Below are positions 7,095 to 14,383 of a stretch of 24,600 nucleotides of DNA, piece after piece. The position numbers and the translations under genes are program-made. Position 1 is the stretch's first letter; every line of letters begins with the position of its first letter. The stretch comes from Mesostigma viride (Eukaryota; Streptophyta; Mesostigmatophyceae; Mesostigmatales; Mesostigmataceae): assembly GCA_009746045.1 (NCBI GenBank), contig RPFO01000031.1, positions 1-24,600 of the forward strand, read 5' to 3'. Under the pieces are notes generated by a model. The model was not told the origin of the DNA. It searched no databases and saw only the letters and a list, made by a program, of their open reading frames with translations.

Positions 7095-7120
7095 GAATTT
7101 CCTATGTGCGAGATCTCTTC

Positions 7121-7782
7121 TCACCATCGGATGTGAGTCCCGGCCCCGGTGGCTGATCGACTCACAGACCTTAACGGGAGATCCCTGTACAATCGTTGCG
7201 TTCGTTCCCGGTTTCTAGCTTCCCATTCCCTCTCCCTCCGCTCCCTCTGCTCCTTCTCTCTTTCCCAACGAAGGAGACGCACCTCCTGGTTTTGCATGAT
7301 CTGCTCGTCCGTCAATCCTCGGACTGTTTTGAGACGCTTCTTTAAGTTCTCGTGACGATCTCTGCAGTCCCATACGTGGCACTCAAAGTCTTCCATCTCG
7401 TCATGGAAGTCATCGAATCTCCCGGGAGGTGGGGGCCACCGTAATTGTCGACGAAGTCGTCATAGGAGGGGTAACTCTCCAGCCATTCAAACCTCTCGTA
7501 TATTCTTTTCATGTCCGCGAGCTTTTCCTGAGCCTCATCCAGCCTCTGTTTGGCATCGTCTACTTCAGCTGGCAGTCGCTCTTCCAACACGCGCTTTTTG
7601 CCAAGGAGCCCTTCCTCGACCGCCCCGCGGTCCAATAAAGGCTGCCCAGATTCCAACGCGATCTGCCTCACCGGCCCGATGGGGAGGTCCGCAAACGTGG
7701 CGCCTCTCACCCTGTGCCCCTTTCGAGAACAAGGTGTCTTATTCTGTCTCCGGGTCTGCCGAACCCGCACACCACGCGCCAT
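7121..7782 (-). CDS. Coiled-coil protein with basic/acidic charge clusters; one frame break
   Basis: The first frame (7782-7342) starts MARGVRVRQTRRQNKTPCSR, basic, then a heptad-like segment (LEERLPAEVDDAKQRLDEAQEKLADMKRIYERFEWLES). At a G5 run near 7431-7435 coding moves to the frame that includes 7121-7396, containing DFHDEMEDFECHVWDCRDRH, LKTVRGLTDEQI and a long charged helix (WEREKEQRERREREWEARNR). One missing base makes a single 220-aa protein. The charged helix recalls the N-terminal visible part of the gene at the right edge of the window. I do not recognise a family; coiled-coil structural or virion-core roles are possible. AT-rich leader before the ATG at 7782. Confidence 0.6.
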
Positions 7783-7815
7783 CTTCTTTTAATGAATACC
7801 ACATAATTATTTGCT

Positions 7816-8325
7816 CTACTCCAAGATGTTGTCCCCGTTGATGTAGGTCCCGCGGTTGCCGCGGTGCACCACGGTGAAGGAGGCGTAGGGGAGGACGGAG
7901 TTGTCGGGCTGCGTGTCTCCCAGGAGGGTGAGGGCGTACCGCTCGTAGTCCGGGAGCGTGGAGTACACGCTGCGGACTTTCCCGAGCCGGTTCACGATCT
8001 CGTCGTTCAGCTGCCCGAGCAGCTTCCACACGGTCGACATGGACCCCTCGTGGACGGCGCGGCGCTCCAGGTAGCTGGCGTCGCTGCGTGCCTCGTACAC
8101 GGAGCGGGCGGTTTGCAGTACCTCGTCCTCGGGCACGTCCACGCCCCACGAGGCGCGAGCGGTGTCCGCGATGTTGCGGATGTTGCCGGGTTGGAACAGC
8201 TCGGAGAAGAGCGGGAACATCTGGGCGGCGAGCGCGTCGTCCCCGGGCCTGGCGAAGGCCCGGGACGTCCCGCCCGCTATCGACACGTATTGGCCGGGGT
8301 TTGGTACGTTCTCAACGGGATACAT
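7816..8325 (-). CDS. DUF5761-like giant virus protein, candidate minor virion component
   Basis: An intact 169-aa frame. FPLFSELFQPGNIRNIADTARASW followed by DEVLQTARSVYEARS, then STVWKLLGQLNDEIVNRLGKV and YERYALTL, matches my memory of a family common in giant viruses (fFs..Nv..Iq..ir..v.., mr.vy, then LN..vi....v), listed as DUF5761. Some members have been suggested to be virion proteins; the function here is inference. Ends with YTYINGDNILE-like residues, whose coding DNA is duplicated at 7009-7049. It is divergent from the resolvase gene; the 37-nt gap is very AT-rich and must hold both promoters. Confidence 0.65.
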   Translation of the reverse strand: MYPVENVPNPGQYVSIAGGTSRAFARPGDDALAAQMFPLFSELFQPGNIRNIADTARASWGVDVPEDEVLQTARSVYEARSDASYLERRAVHEGSMSTVWKLLGQLNDEIVNRLGKVRSVYSTLPDYERYALTLLGDTQPDNSVLPYASFTVVHRGNRGTYINGDNILE

Positions 8326-8362
8326 TTTATATTACGGTATGATATATTTTGGCGCCCCGAAG
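8326..8362. promoter_or_regulatory. AT-rich shared leader of divergent genes
   Basis: This 37-nt stretch (TTTTATATTACGG, then ATGATATATTTTGGCGC) is much richer in A/T than its surroundings and separates the DUF5761-like gene (-) from the resolvase gene (+). It contains no GCGCWWAAA element. The promoter role follows from position. Confidence 0.4.
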
Positions 8363-8957
8363 ATGACCATCATCCTGAGCTTTGACGTGGGGATCGCCAA
8401 CCTGGCGTACTGCATGGTCCAGCGGACGGAGGGCGAGGGCAACCCGTACGCCAACAACCTGCCGTTCGAGATCCTGCAGTGGGAGGTGATCGACCTGAAC
8501 GCGGCCACGCTGGAGGAGGCGTGCCGCAACCTCCCCCGCGAGCTGCACCGCCGCATGGGTGTTCTTGGGGTGGCGGACCGCGTGGTGATCGAGCGGCAGA
8601 CCAAGTCCAACGTGAAGATGAAGGTGATCAGCCACGTGATCCAGTCGTTCTTCGAGACGCACATGCTCTACCAGGGGGGGCGATGAGGGTGGAGTTCTCT
8701 TCCCCCCACAAGAAGCTGGGAGTCTACACGGGCCCGGCGATCACGTGCACCCTGAAGAACAACTACCGCCGCAACAAGCGCCTGGCCATCGACCACACGC
8801 AGAAGATCCTGGAGAAGTACCCCGTGTTCATGTCCTACTTCCACATGCTCTCCAAGAAGGACGACGCGGCCGACGCGCTCTTGCACGCGCTGGTGTGCCT
8901 GAACGAGGAGCGCCCCCCCCACCGCTGCCCCCCCCGGCCCGCGAGGTGGACCTGTGA
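8363..8957 (+). CDS. RuvC-fold Holliday junction resolvase, poxvirus A22 type; two frame breaks
   Basis: Cleaves four-way DNA junctions during concatemer resolution or recombination. The first segment has IILSFDVGIANLAYCMV (D8, the first metal-binding Asp, in the A22/RuvC signature DvGikNLay), and DRVVIERQTKSNVKMK (E77). The segment ends at the G7 run 8674-8680; the family sequence then continues in the next frame with VEFSSPHKKLG, RNKRLAIDHTQKIL and KKDDAADALLHAL, the last holding the final catalytic Asp pair. A second break at the C8 run 8913-8920 would stop the frame at 8955-8957, just before the next gene. The start is ATG 8363, though 8339 is possible. Both breaks need one extra base and look like sequencing artefacts. 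Confidence 0.85.
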
Positions 8958-8958
8958 C

Positions 8959-8966
8959 GCGCTTAG
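8959..8966 (+). promoter_or_regulatory. Candidate early promoter element GCGCTTAG for the exonuclease
   Basis: GCGCTTAG ends 23 nt before the ATG at 8990 (and 44 nt before the alternative ATG at 9011). It is a weak copy without the A-tract. Confidence 0.25.
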
Positions 8967-8989
8967 CGGACGGGAATAATGGGCGGTAT

Positions 8990-9856
8990 ATGGACGAGAT
9001 ACATCATTCCATGGCTACCGAGGAGATCGCCGCGGAGGTCGAGATCCACCCGATCGTGAAGGCGCTGTTGAGCGTGAAGGCGGCCCCGCAGGGCTCCAAG
9101 GAGTGGCACGACACGCGCGACAAGATGCTGACGGCCTCGGACGTCGCCGCCGCCATCGGGGCGAACCCGTACCAGAGCCCCGCGAAACTGTTGCGCAAGA
9201 AACTGGGCGACGATCGGTTCGTGTTCAAGGGCAACGCGGCGACGAGACACGGCAACGAGAACGAGGAGGTGGCGGCCCAGGAGTACGAGCGCCGTACGGG
9301 GCACAAGTGCTACCAGTTCGGTCTCATCCCCCACCCGCTCCACACGTGGCTTGGGGGCAGCCCGGACCGCATCACGTCCGACGGGATCCTGGTGGAGATC
9401 AAGTGCCCGCTGCGGCGTGAGATCAAGCACGAGATCCCGTCCTATTACTTGCCCCAGGTGCAGGTGCTGCTGGAGATCACCAACCTGGAGACGTGCCATT
9501 TCGTGCAGTTCCGCCCGGCGTCCACATGGAACGAGATGGAGCTGGACATCCTGGAGATCAGGCGGGACCGCGGGTGGTTCCGCAGCAAGCTCCCGATAAT
9601 GCAGAAGTTCCGCGAGACGTGGGTGGAGGCCGCCGAGAACGGCGGGCTCAGTTACTTAGACAGGGGCGTGTTCGGCAACCCCAGCGGGTCGTCGGGTAGC
9701 GACGAGGACGCGCCGTCCAAGCGCAGGAAGACCACGGAGGTGGAGCTTGACGCGCCGTTTTTGTTCTTGGAGTCCAAGAGGGCCGTCCCGACTCCGCCTC
9801 ACCACCCGGTGATCCCCGCAGCGACCCTCAGCGAGCCCGTGGCCGCTCTTAATTGA
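8990..9856 (+). CDS. YqaJ-type viral recombinase exonuclease
   Basis: A 288-aa lambda-exonuclease-like nuclease of the PD-(D/E)XK superfamily, expected to resect DNA ends for single-strand annealing recombination. Motifs: SKEWHDTRDKMLTASDVAAAIG and NPYQSPAKLL (substrate-binding part), TRHGNENEEVAAQEYE, then GGSPDRITSDGILVEIKCPL (metal-binding D126, E136 and K138) and YYLPQVQVLLEIT (the Q-x-Q of YqaJ). The C-terminal 60 residues are low-complexity and acidic, with a basic PSKRRK patch that could be a nuclear localisation signal. Starts at 8990 (or 9011) rather than the frame's far upstream GTG, since that overlaps the preceding gene. Sits directly after the resolvase, suggesting coordinated use in recombination. 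Confidence 0.88.
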   Translation: MDEIHHSMATEEIAAEVEIHPIVKALLSVKAAPQGSKEWHDTRDKMLTASDVAAAIGANPYQSPAKLLRKKLGDDRFVFKGNAATRHGNENEEVAAQEYERRTGHKCYQFGLIPHPLHTWLGGSPDRITSDGILVEIKCPLRREIKHEIPSYYLPQVQVLLEITNLETCHFVQFRPASTWNEMELDILEIRRDRGWFRSKLPIMQKFRETWVEAAENGGLSYLDRGVFGNPSGSSGSDEDAPSKRRKTTEVELDAPFLFLESKRAVPTPPHHPVIPAATLSEPVAALN

Positions 9857-9918
9857 TTCAATAATAAAATGTCTGTTGATTAACAAATCCGGTGCTCGCT
9901 TACAGCGGGAAAAAGATA

Positions 9919-10684
9919 ATGGCGGGCACTGGTATACTAGACGGAACCATGGCGGCGGCGGGCAGCGGCAAGTACATGAACGTGAAGGTGGGCCAGGCGG
10001 TGGTGCTGACGGAGGAGCAGCACAAGGCGTTCCAGGAGACCGGGGTGATGCCCACCACGGCGGATGGGGGGGCGAGTCCGATCCCGGTGTCCTCCCCCTA
10101 CTCGGCGACGGACCCGCCCAGCCCCCGCACGCCGCCAGCTGAGAGTGACAAGGAGGCCCCCCCGAGGCGCCAGGCGCTCCCGTGAAGCCCGCGAAGGAGG
10201 TGCAGGCGACGGCGGATCCGCCCCACCTGCACGTGGACGGCCAGCGGTTCGCGGTTGTGAGCATGGTGGTGCCCCCCCTCAGCAACCACATGGCGCTGAA
10301 GGTGCGCGGGGTGTTCGCGGACGAGGAGAAGGCGGGCGAGCACGCGCGGGAGCTGATGAAGGCCGACCCGAATTTCGACATCTACGTGGTGAGCATGTAC
10401 AACTGGCTGGTGCTGCCCCTCCCGGACGACCTGCGCGGGGACGTCAAGCACGAGTACGTGGACGACCGTCTGGGCAAGATCATGGGCGGTACCACTCCGA
10501 GCGGGAGAAGTTCAAGCGGTTCAACGAGCAGCGGGCGCTGGCGACCAAGGAGGCGGGCCAGGCGGGCGAGGCGGGCGAGGTGCAGGCGGACGTGGCCGTG
10601 CCGACGGAGGTGCGCCTGGAGGCGCCGCCGGACGAGGTGGTGGGGTCCTCGTCGGCGCTCACGCTACCAACATCGACTGATTGA
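9919..10684 (+). CDS. DUF5832-like giant virus protein; two frame breaks
   Basis: The central part reads RFAVVSMVVPP, then MALKVRGVFADEEKAGEHAR, KADPNFDIYVVSMYNWLVLP and KHEYVDDRLGKIM, then a helical YHSEREKFKRFNEQRALATK. This is the DUF5832-type signature of giant viruses (vS.v.P, iKIrGvF...eeA...a..L...Dp.FdiyV..m..W...P, dd.l..i...y). The N-terminal 85 residues are low-complexity (PTTADGGASPIPVSSPYSA and similar). The frame changes at the C7 run 10152-10158 and again at about 10488-10492; adding one base at each joins the three parts into 255 aa. The C-terminus contains a Gly-Glu-Ala repeat. Function unknown; family assignment from memory. An upstream ATG at 9892 is possible. Confidence 0.72.
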
Positions 10685-10963
10685 AGCCGCCGCCCATCGA
10701 TCGGCCCGCGCTGACGCCCCCCCCACGTCTCCCAAATCGTACGGGGCCGACGGGGCGAAGGAGACGGGGGCGGCGTAGTAGGCCGCGGTGGACGGGCCGC
10801 GGCGGGAGCGCCGCCAGACCATGTACCCGCCGATGGCGATGGCGACTATCGACAGGATGATCACGAGGTTCTTCAGGGGCAGCGCGGGATCGTTTCCGTC
10901 TCGCCGCCTCCTCTCGTTGTTGTTGTTCGCGTGGAATTGGCTTCCGTTGAACTGGACCGCCAT
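10664..10963 (-). CDS. Small single-TM membrane protein (99 aa)
   Basis: Starts MAVQFNGSQFHANNNNERRR, then a single transmembrane helix (NLVIILSIVAIAIGGYMVW, about 32-50) stopped by RRSRRG, with a low-complexity tail rich in Ala, Ser and Tyr (STAAYYAAPVSFAPSAPYD). The topology is that of many small virion membrane proteins. Convergent with the upstream DUF5832-like gene, whose stop overlaps its last 21 nt. An AT-rich leader follows its ATG on the far side (about 10965-10990 contains ATTTTATTGACATTATTAG). Family not recognised; membrane location is inferred from the helix. Confidence 0.6.
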   Translation of the reverse strand: MAVQFNGSQFHANNNNERRRRDGNDPALPLKNLVIILSIVAIAIGGYMVWRRSRRGPSTAAYYAAPVSFAPSAPYDLGDVGGASARADRWAAASISRCW

Positions 10964-11051
10964 GGTGTATAACTAATAATGTCAATAAAATTCTTCTGGC
11001 TAGTCTGACGCATAAAAAATCTGCGCAATTGTTAACGCGACCTTTACAAAA

Positions 11052-12188
11052 ATGAGACTCCTCGATATGGGCCCAATGGAAGACACGAGTCCGGAAACAT
11101 TGAAGGAAGAAAAAGAGACTCGTCGTATAAGTCTCCCAAAAAGCGTTATCGACTACGTAGCAACTCGACCGATGGCCACTCTCGTGCAAGAAATTATCGT
11201 TGGCAATGCTCCTTCTGATATCGCATTCCGGAACCAGCTAGACTTGGCGCTGACTTGGGAGAAGGAGCTCTCGGAATCGGAGTGGAGACTCCAGAAAAAG
11301 GCTAAGAACAGGGATCGGGATTTCAACGACTCGCTGATAGGTGCTCAGCCTCGTCGCGCGATACTCAACTACGATCGAGTGAAGGAGGTGATACCGTCCG
11401 AAGTGAGGTCGGCACTCATCGACCGAGACGTGCAGAGAATGCTGCATATTCGCAAATTGCTCGCCGAGTGGATGACGCGACAGGCCGAACTTCAAGAGCG
11501 CACAACAAGGGATGACGGTAGCAGGCTGACATCGAGTACGCGGTCGGCGCTCAGAAAGCAACTGCGGGACCTTGAGATCGTCATCAAAGAGAACATGGGT
11601 CGCGTGCTGGTCAACAAGATGTCGAAGCGCATGGACGTGCTCGATCGCAAAATCGAGGAGATCCAAGCTCGCATAGTGCGCGAAAGGAAGAAACCCAACC
11701 CCGACCGAGCCAGCCTCGAGAGGATGCGACAACGCCAGGAAAAATTGTTCGCGGAGGAGCAGGCAGAGGTAGCCCGCCAGCAGGCTATGTGGGAGGCCCT
11801 CCCCCCAGCCCATCTAGCCAATCCAGCGGTTCATGCCCCCCTCGCGCTGTCTGAGAGAGGTCAGGAACGTGACGTACAGCAGGCGGTAAGCACACTAACA
11901 ATGGCATCGGGGGACTTGGTGCCATTAAGAAATCAACAAATGATGCGGATGATCAGTCCGGAACTGGGTCTCGCGGGGGCGCGACCGAGGGCGCCGGAGC
12001 GTGCTCGCGAAGGGATCCGCAGATCGGGCCGGACGCAGCACGTGCCCGGGGAGATGTTCGATTTCGAAGAGGCCGGGAGGAAGGCCGAGAGGAAGGCCGC
12101 GAAGAAGAAGGGGTCGGACGGGGCCGGTCCGTCCCACCAGGTCGAGGCGCGGCGGTACCGCAAGAGGCGCGCGGCCACGAGGAGGTAG
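11052..12188 (+). CDS. Large coiled-coil hypothetical protein (378 aa)
   Basis: A strongly charged protein rich in Glu, Arg, Lys and Leu. The first half has TLKEEKETRRISLPKSVIDY and TWEKELSESEWRLQKKAKNR; residues 170-250 form a long coiled coil (RKQLRDLEIVIKENMGRV, MDVLDRKIEEIQARIVRER, RQRQEKLFAEEQAEVARQ). The last 60 residues are basic (AGRKAERKAAKKKGS and RYRKRRAATRR), suitable for DNA or RNA binding. Codon use is less GC-biased than in the metabolic genes. The leader holds a run ACGCATAAAAAATCTGCGC, a weak variant of the GCGC/A-tract elements, 32 nt before the ATG. Family not recognised. It could be a virion-core or internal scaffold protein. The gene at 12193 converges on it with only 4 nt between stops. 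Confidence 0.65.
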   Translation: MRLLDMGPMEDTSPETLKEEKETRRISLPKSVIDYVATRPMATLVQEIIVGNAPSDIAFRNQLDLALTWEKELSESEWRLQKKAKNRDRDFNDSLIGAQPRRAILNYDRVKEVIPSEVRSALIDRDVQRMLHIRKLLAEWMTRQAELQERTTRDDGSRLTSSTRSALRKQLRDLEIVIKENMGRVLVNKMSKRMDVLDRKIEEIQARIVRERKKPNPDRASLERMRQRQEKLFAEEQAEVARQQAMWEALPPAHLANPAVHAPLALSERGQERDVQQAVSTLTMASGDLVPLRNQQMMRMISPELGLAGARPRAPERAREGIRRSGRTQHVPGEMFDFEEAGRKAERKAAKKKGSDGAGPSHQVEARRYRKRRAATRR

Positions 12189-12192
12189 GCGA

Positions 12193-12912
12193 CTATCCGC
12201 GACCGAACATGCGCCCGAAGAACCCCGTGCCGGACGCCTTTCCGCGCCCCCTCGCCTGGGTCCGAGGCAAAGCCCGCGGTGCATTCCTGGCGGCCTCGAT
12301 CTGCGCCCAGGCAGCCGCGTCCTCCTCGCGCGCACGGTCGTCGATGTACGGCGGCGGATCAGGCAATGCCCTCATCATGTCTTGCATGATCATCATCGAC
12401 CTCTCTCTTTCCGGTTGCCTATCAACCGGGGGTGGTGCCCCCCAAGGGAGCTGTACCGTCACGTACTGCTCGATGTTTGGTAGCGTCTTTCTTTCCACCT
12501 TGGGGGCGGGAGGCGGTGGAGCCGCGCTCTTCTGGGCGCTTTCCCGCGCGACGATGCGCCTCTTCAATTCCGCGAAGGTATTTTGGGTGAACGGTTGGCT
12601 TCTGAACCACTCTAGGTCCTCCAAGCTCGGTCTGTCCCCCAACTTGGCATATTCGTACCATATCACGTCGGACGCGTCCGATTCTGGAACGAGAACCTCG
12701 TCAAGATCTGTGGGCATCACTACTTGTGCGTTGATTTCATCCATGAACTCGTCCAAAGAGTCCGCATCGGCGACATCGTCGGCGCGCATCCTGTGCGGCA
12801 TCGGCGGCACGCGGCGGCTCTTATTACTCGAATGCACCTTACACCTCCTGACCCGCCCCTTGGTCGCGTTCGAGCACCGCACCCCGCGTTTCGTGAGCGC
12901 GCTGCACCTCAT
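12193..12912 (-). CDS. Zinc-binding hypothetical protein, paralogous motif to the 4989 gene
   Basis: An intact 239-aa frame. MRCSALTKRGVRC and then C24-x2-H27 give C-x9-C-x10-C-x2-H, identical in spacing to the motif of the gene at 4989. The following 45-140 region is acidic (DDVADADSLDEFMDEINAQ), then helical (PSLEDLEWFRSQPFTQNTFA), then a proline-rich part and a basic, Gly/Arg-rich tail (ARGRGKASGTGFFGRMFGRG). An AT-rich leader with TTTATTTTC precedes the ATG at 12912. The tail overlaps nothing but meets the stop of the upstream gene. I do not recognise a wider family; the zinc knuckle plus basic tail suggests nucleic-acid binding (inference). Confidence 0.65.
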   Translation of the reverse strand: MRCSALTKRGVRCSNATKGRVRRCKVHSSNKSRRVPPMPHRMRADDVADADSLDEFMDEINAQVVMPTDLDEVLVPESDASDVIWYEYAKLGDRPSLEDLEWFRSQPFTQNTFAELKRRIVARESAQKSAAPPPPAPKVERKTLPNIEQYVTVQLPWGAPPPVDRQPERERSMMIMQDMMRALPDPPPYIDDRAREEDAAAWAQIEAARNAPRALPRTQARGRGKASGTGFFGRMFGRG

Positions 12913-12958
12913 TTACCGTCCTGATAGAAAATAAAATGTAATACAATCGATTGTGGCC

Positions 12959-13168
12959 ATGAGCGAGGATCCGTACGCGGACCTATTCGCACGAGGATTC
13001 GCGGGCAATGTATCCGCCCTCGCGGTCCTCAATATCTGCAGATGGGTGAATCGTTCGTTGGCGTCACGTTCGGGCGGCGAGTGTTCTGGACGGGATTCGG
13101 ACCCGCAACCTCTGGCTCATAAGGCCAGCGCTCTACCGGTTGAGCTACCAGAACGTATGGGGGGTTAG
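12959..13168 (+). CDS. Doubtful small ORF, antisense over the tRNA
   Basis: A frame of 69 codons from ATG 12959 that reads through the tRNA gene in antisense. The part before the tRNA (MSEDPYADLFARGFAGNVSA and LAVLNICRWVNRSLASRS) could be a real short gene or remnant, and a short palindrome (CAATCGATTG) and AT-rich DNA precede the ATG. The residues after about 45 are simply the tRNA complement and have no coding value. I give it low confidence. Confidence 0.2.
   Translation: MSEDPYADLFARGFAGNVSALAVLNICRWVNRSLASRSGGECSGRDSDPQPLAHKASALPVELPERMGG
13083..13154 (-). tRNA. tRNA-Ile (anticodon UAU)
   Basis: Complete 72-nt cloverleaf on the minus strand, intronless, without encoded CCA. The acceptor stem GTTCTGG pairs perfectly with CCAGAAC; D stem GCTC/GAGC; anticodon stem CTGGC/GCCAG with loop CTTATGA, so the anticodon is TAT (reads AUA). 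The variable loop is AGGTT and the T arm GCGGG-TCCGAAT-CCCGT (one G-T pair at its base). A-box-like and B-box-like sequences are present (GGTCCGAATCC). Position 37 is G, unusual for an isoleucine tRNA, where A37 is usual. AUA codons are rare in a GC-rich genome, so a supplemental tRNA for this codon would be meaningful. Confidence 0.9.
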
Positions 13169-13177
13169 AATAGCGGG

Positions 13178-13199
13178 TAGCCCTCACATCTGAGGGCTA
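13178..13199. terminator. Perfect 9-bp hairpin next to the tRNA
   Basis: The arms TAGCCCTCA (13178-13186) and TGAGGGCTA (13191-13199) are perfectly complementary around the 4-nt loop CATC. It lies 23 bp upstream of the tRNA 5' end (minus strand) in the non-coding gap before the KilA-N gene. Candidate transcript-end hairpin or processing signal; no U-tract follows on either strand. Confidence 0.5.
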
Positions 13200-13257
13200 T
13201 GCTGGTGAGGTCGTGTCAACCACAAAAACAGGCCCAGTCGATGAACGCGGAGTCAAT

Positions 13258-13267
13258 GCGCTTAAAA
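13258..13267 (+). promoter_or_regulatory. Candidate early promoter element GCGCTTAAAA for the KilA-N gene
   Basis: GCGCTTAAAA ends 36 nt before the ATG at 13304. It is identical to the copy before the left-edge gene. The stretch between it and the ATG is AT-rich (CAACTTTTTTATGTCGCATAA). Confidence 0.5.
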
Positions 13268-13303
13268 CAACAACTTTTTTATGTCGCATAATACCAAACG
13301 ACA

Positions 13304-14319
13304 ATGGCTCTTAACACTGTCTCGACCCCTTTCACACATGTCTTATTCAACTTAGTATCGGAAAATGACAACTTTTGGATATTCAAATTAAAGCCCACTG
13401 CACTCTTCCAGGTAGATTCCAACATGGAAATCAAGGTTCGCAAATCCGATCGCATGATCCACGGACAGGATCTGACAGCGGCATCGTCGAATGGACAGAA
13501 GCGTTTTGAAAGCTGGTTCCGACTTGACAGCTCAAAAGCCTACCTCGCGGCTCTGGAGAGGTCAACACGTTTCAGTGTTGACCCCGACAACACAGCGCCA
13601 CCGGTTTTCGACATAGTGAAGACAGGTGTCAATGAGAACCGCGGCACTTGGATTCATCCAGAGGCTGTCAACTCCCTCGGAATGTGGATTTCTCCAGACT
13701 TTGCGGTCATGGCAACCAGCTGGGTGAATCGCATCATGGCGGGCGACATCACGATGATGGCGGTCATCCGCGACGCCCACGACGCGGTCCACGGGACCGA
13801 GACGACGGTCGCCATCGTCACGAAGGAGCGCAGGAGGCCGGAGTACGTCGAGCCGGTCCGCGCGGCGCCCCCGTCCATCCGCGTGATGGCCAAGGACACG
13901 CAGCACAGACTGAGCGACTTCGTGTGCCGCGGCTGCCGAAGGAGCGCGTGGGCCCGATGATGGCCTTCCTGGGGGACAAAGCTTGCCAGGCGGCCACCGG
14001 GAAGGACGCGGGCCAGGTGCGGGAGCTGAACGGGCTCAAGCACGGCAGCGCACGTGACGCGATGGACGACGAGCAGCTCTCGAACGCGTGGTTCTTCATG
14101 AAGAAGGTGATGGCCCGCGCGGGCGAGGGCGACGACCTGCACGAGGTGGCGCTGGCCGTCCGGAGGGACATGGCGCCCTTCGTGAGGCCGATGGAGGGCG
14201 CCACGGACGCGGCGGTCCTCAAGAGGAACAGACAGGACATGAAAGACGACCTGCTCCTGACCCGCCCCCTGAACCAGGCCAGATTCGAACGGGGCGGGGC
14301 GAAGCGGATCAAGTGCTGA
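13304..14319 (+). CDS. KilA-N domain protein, paralogue B; one frame break
   Basis: The N-terminal KilA-N domain spans about residues 45-147: RKSDRMIHGQDLTAA, FESWFRLDSSKAYLAALE, and the signature GTWIHPEAVNSLGMWISPDF followed by ATSWVNRIMAGD. KilA-N domains bind DNA and are expanded in giant viruses. In this frame the protein ends at 13958, but the shared C-terminal domain of paralogues A and C continues in the next frame (13648-14319 is open) with MMAFLGDKACQAATGKDAGQ, RNRQDMKDDL and the ending AKRIKC, close to the AKRIKSA of paralogue C. A single missing base near 13925-13935 would give one 338-aa protein. Function: DNA binding, probably regulatory (inference). Confidence 0.75.
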
Positions 14320-14383
14320 GAATCTGATTATACTGCGAACAAAGATTATTTATTCCCATCGTTAAGCGCGCCCACTATACTAT

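Larger units (their letters stand above)
6948..7120. other. Non-coding block of duplicated gene scraps
   Basis: 173 nt without a gene, AT-rich at its left end. It holds short palindromes (TGTTTGATAAACA at 6951-6963 and GTTTAATAAAC at about 6994-7004), which may end the upstream transcript, then fragments copied from two other genes of the window (see entries at 7009 and 7054). A 12-bp direct repeat, GAATTTCCTATG, brackets the fragments at 6979-6990 and 7095-7106. Confidence 0.6.

Noticed and set aside
1451-8680. Programmed ribosomal frameshifting at G-runs
   Set aside because: The breaks affect unrelated genes, lie at differing run lengths without a consistent slippery heptamer, and often at C runs in the mRNA too; sequencing undercalls explain them more simply.
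12959-13168. Small ORF running over the tRNA as a real full-length gene
   Set aside because: Its second half is exactly the complement of a well-formed tRNA, so that part has no coding meaning. Kept only as a low-confidence entry for the first 40 codons.
13178-13199. Rho-independent bacterial terminator
   Set aside because: The hairpin is perfect but no T-run follows on either strand, and the gene content is not bacterial.
14362-14369. GCGCTTAA as a further promoter copy
   Set aside because: It sits between two convergent gene ends with no start codon of a plausible gene downstream; the copy at 23909-23915 is dismissed for the same reason.
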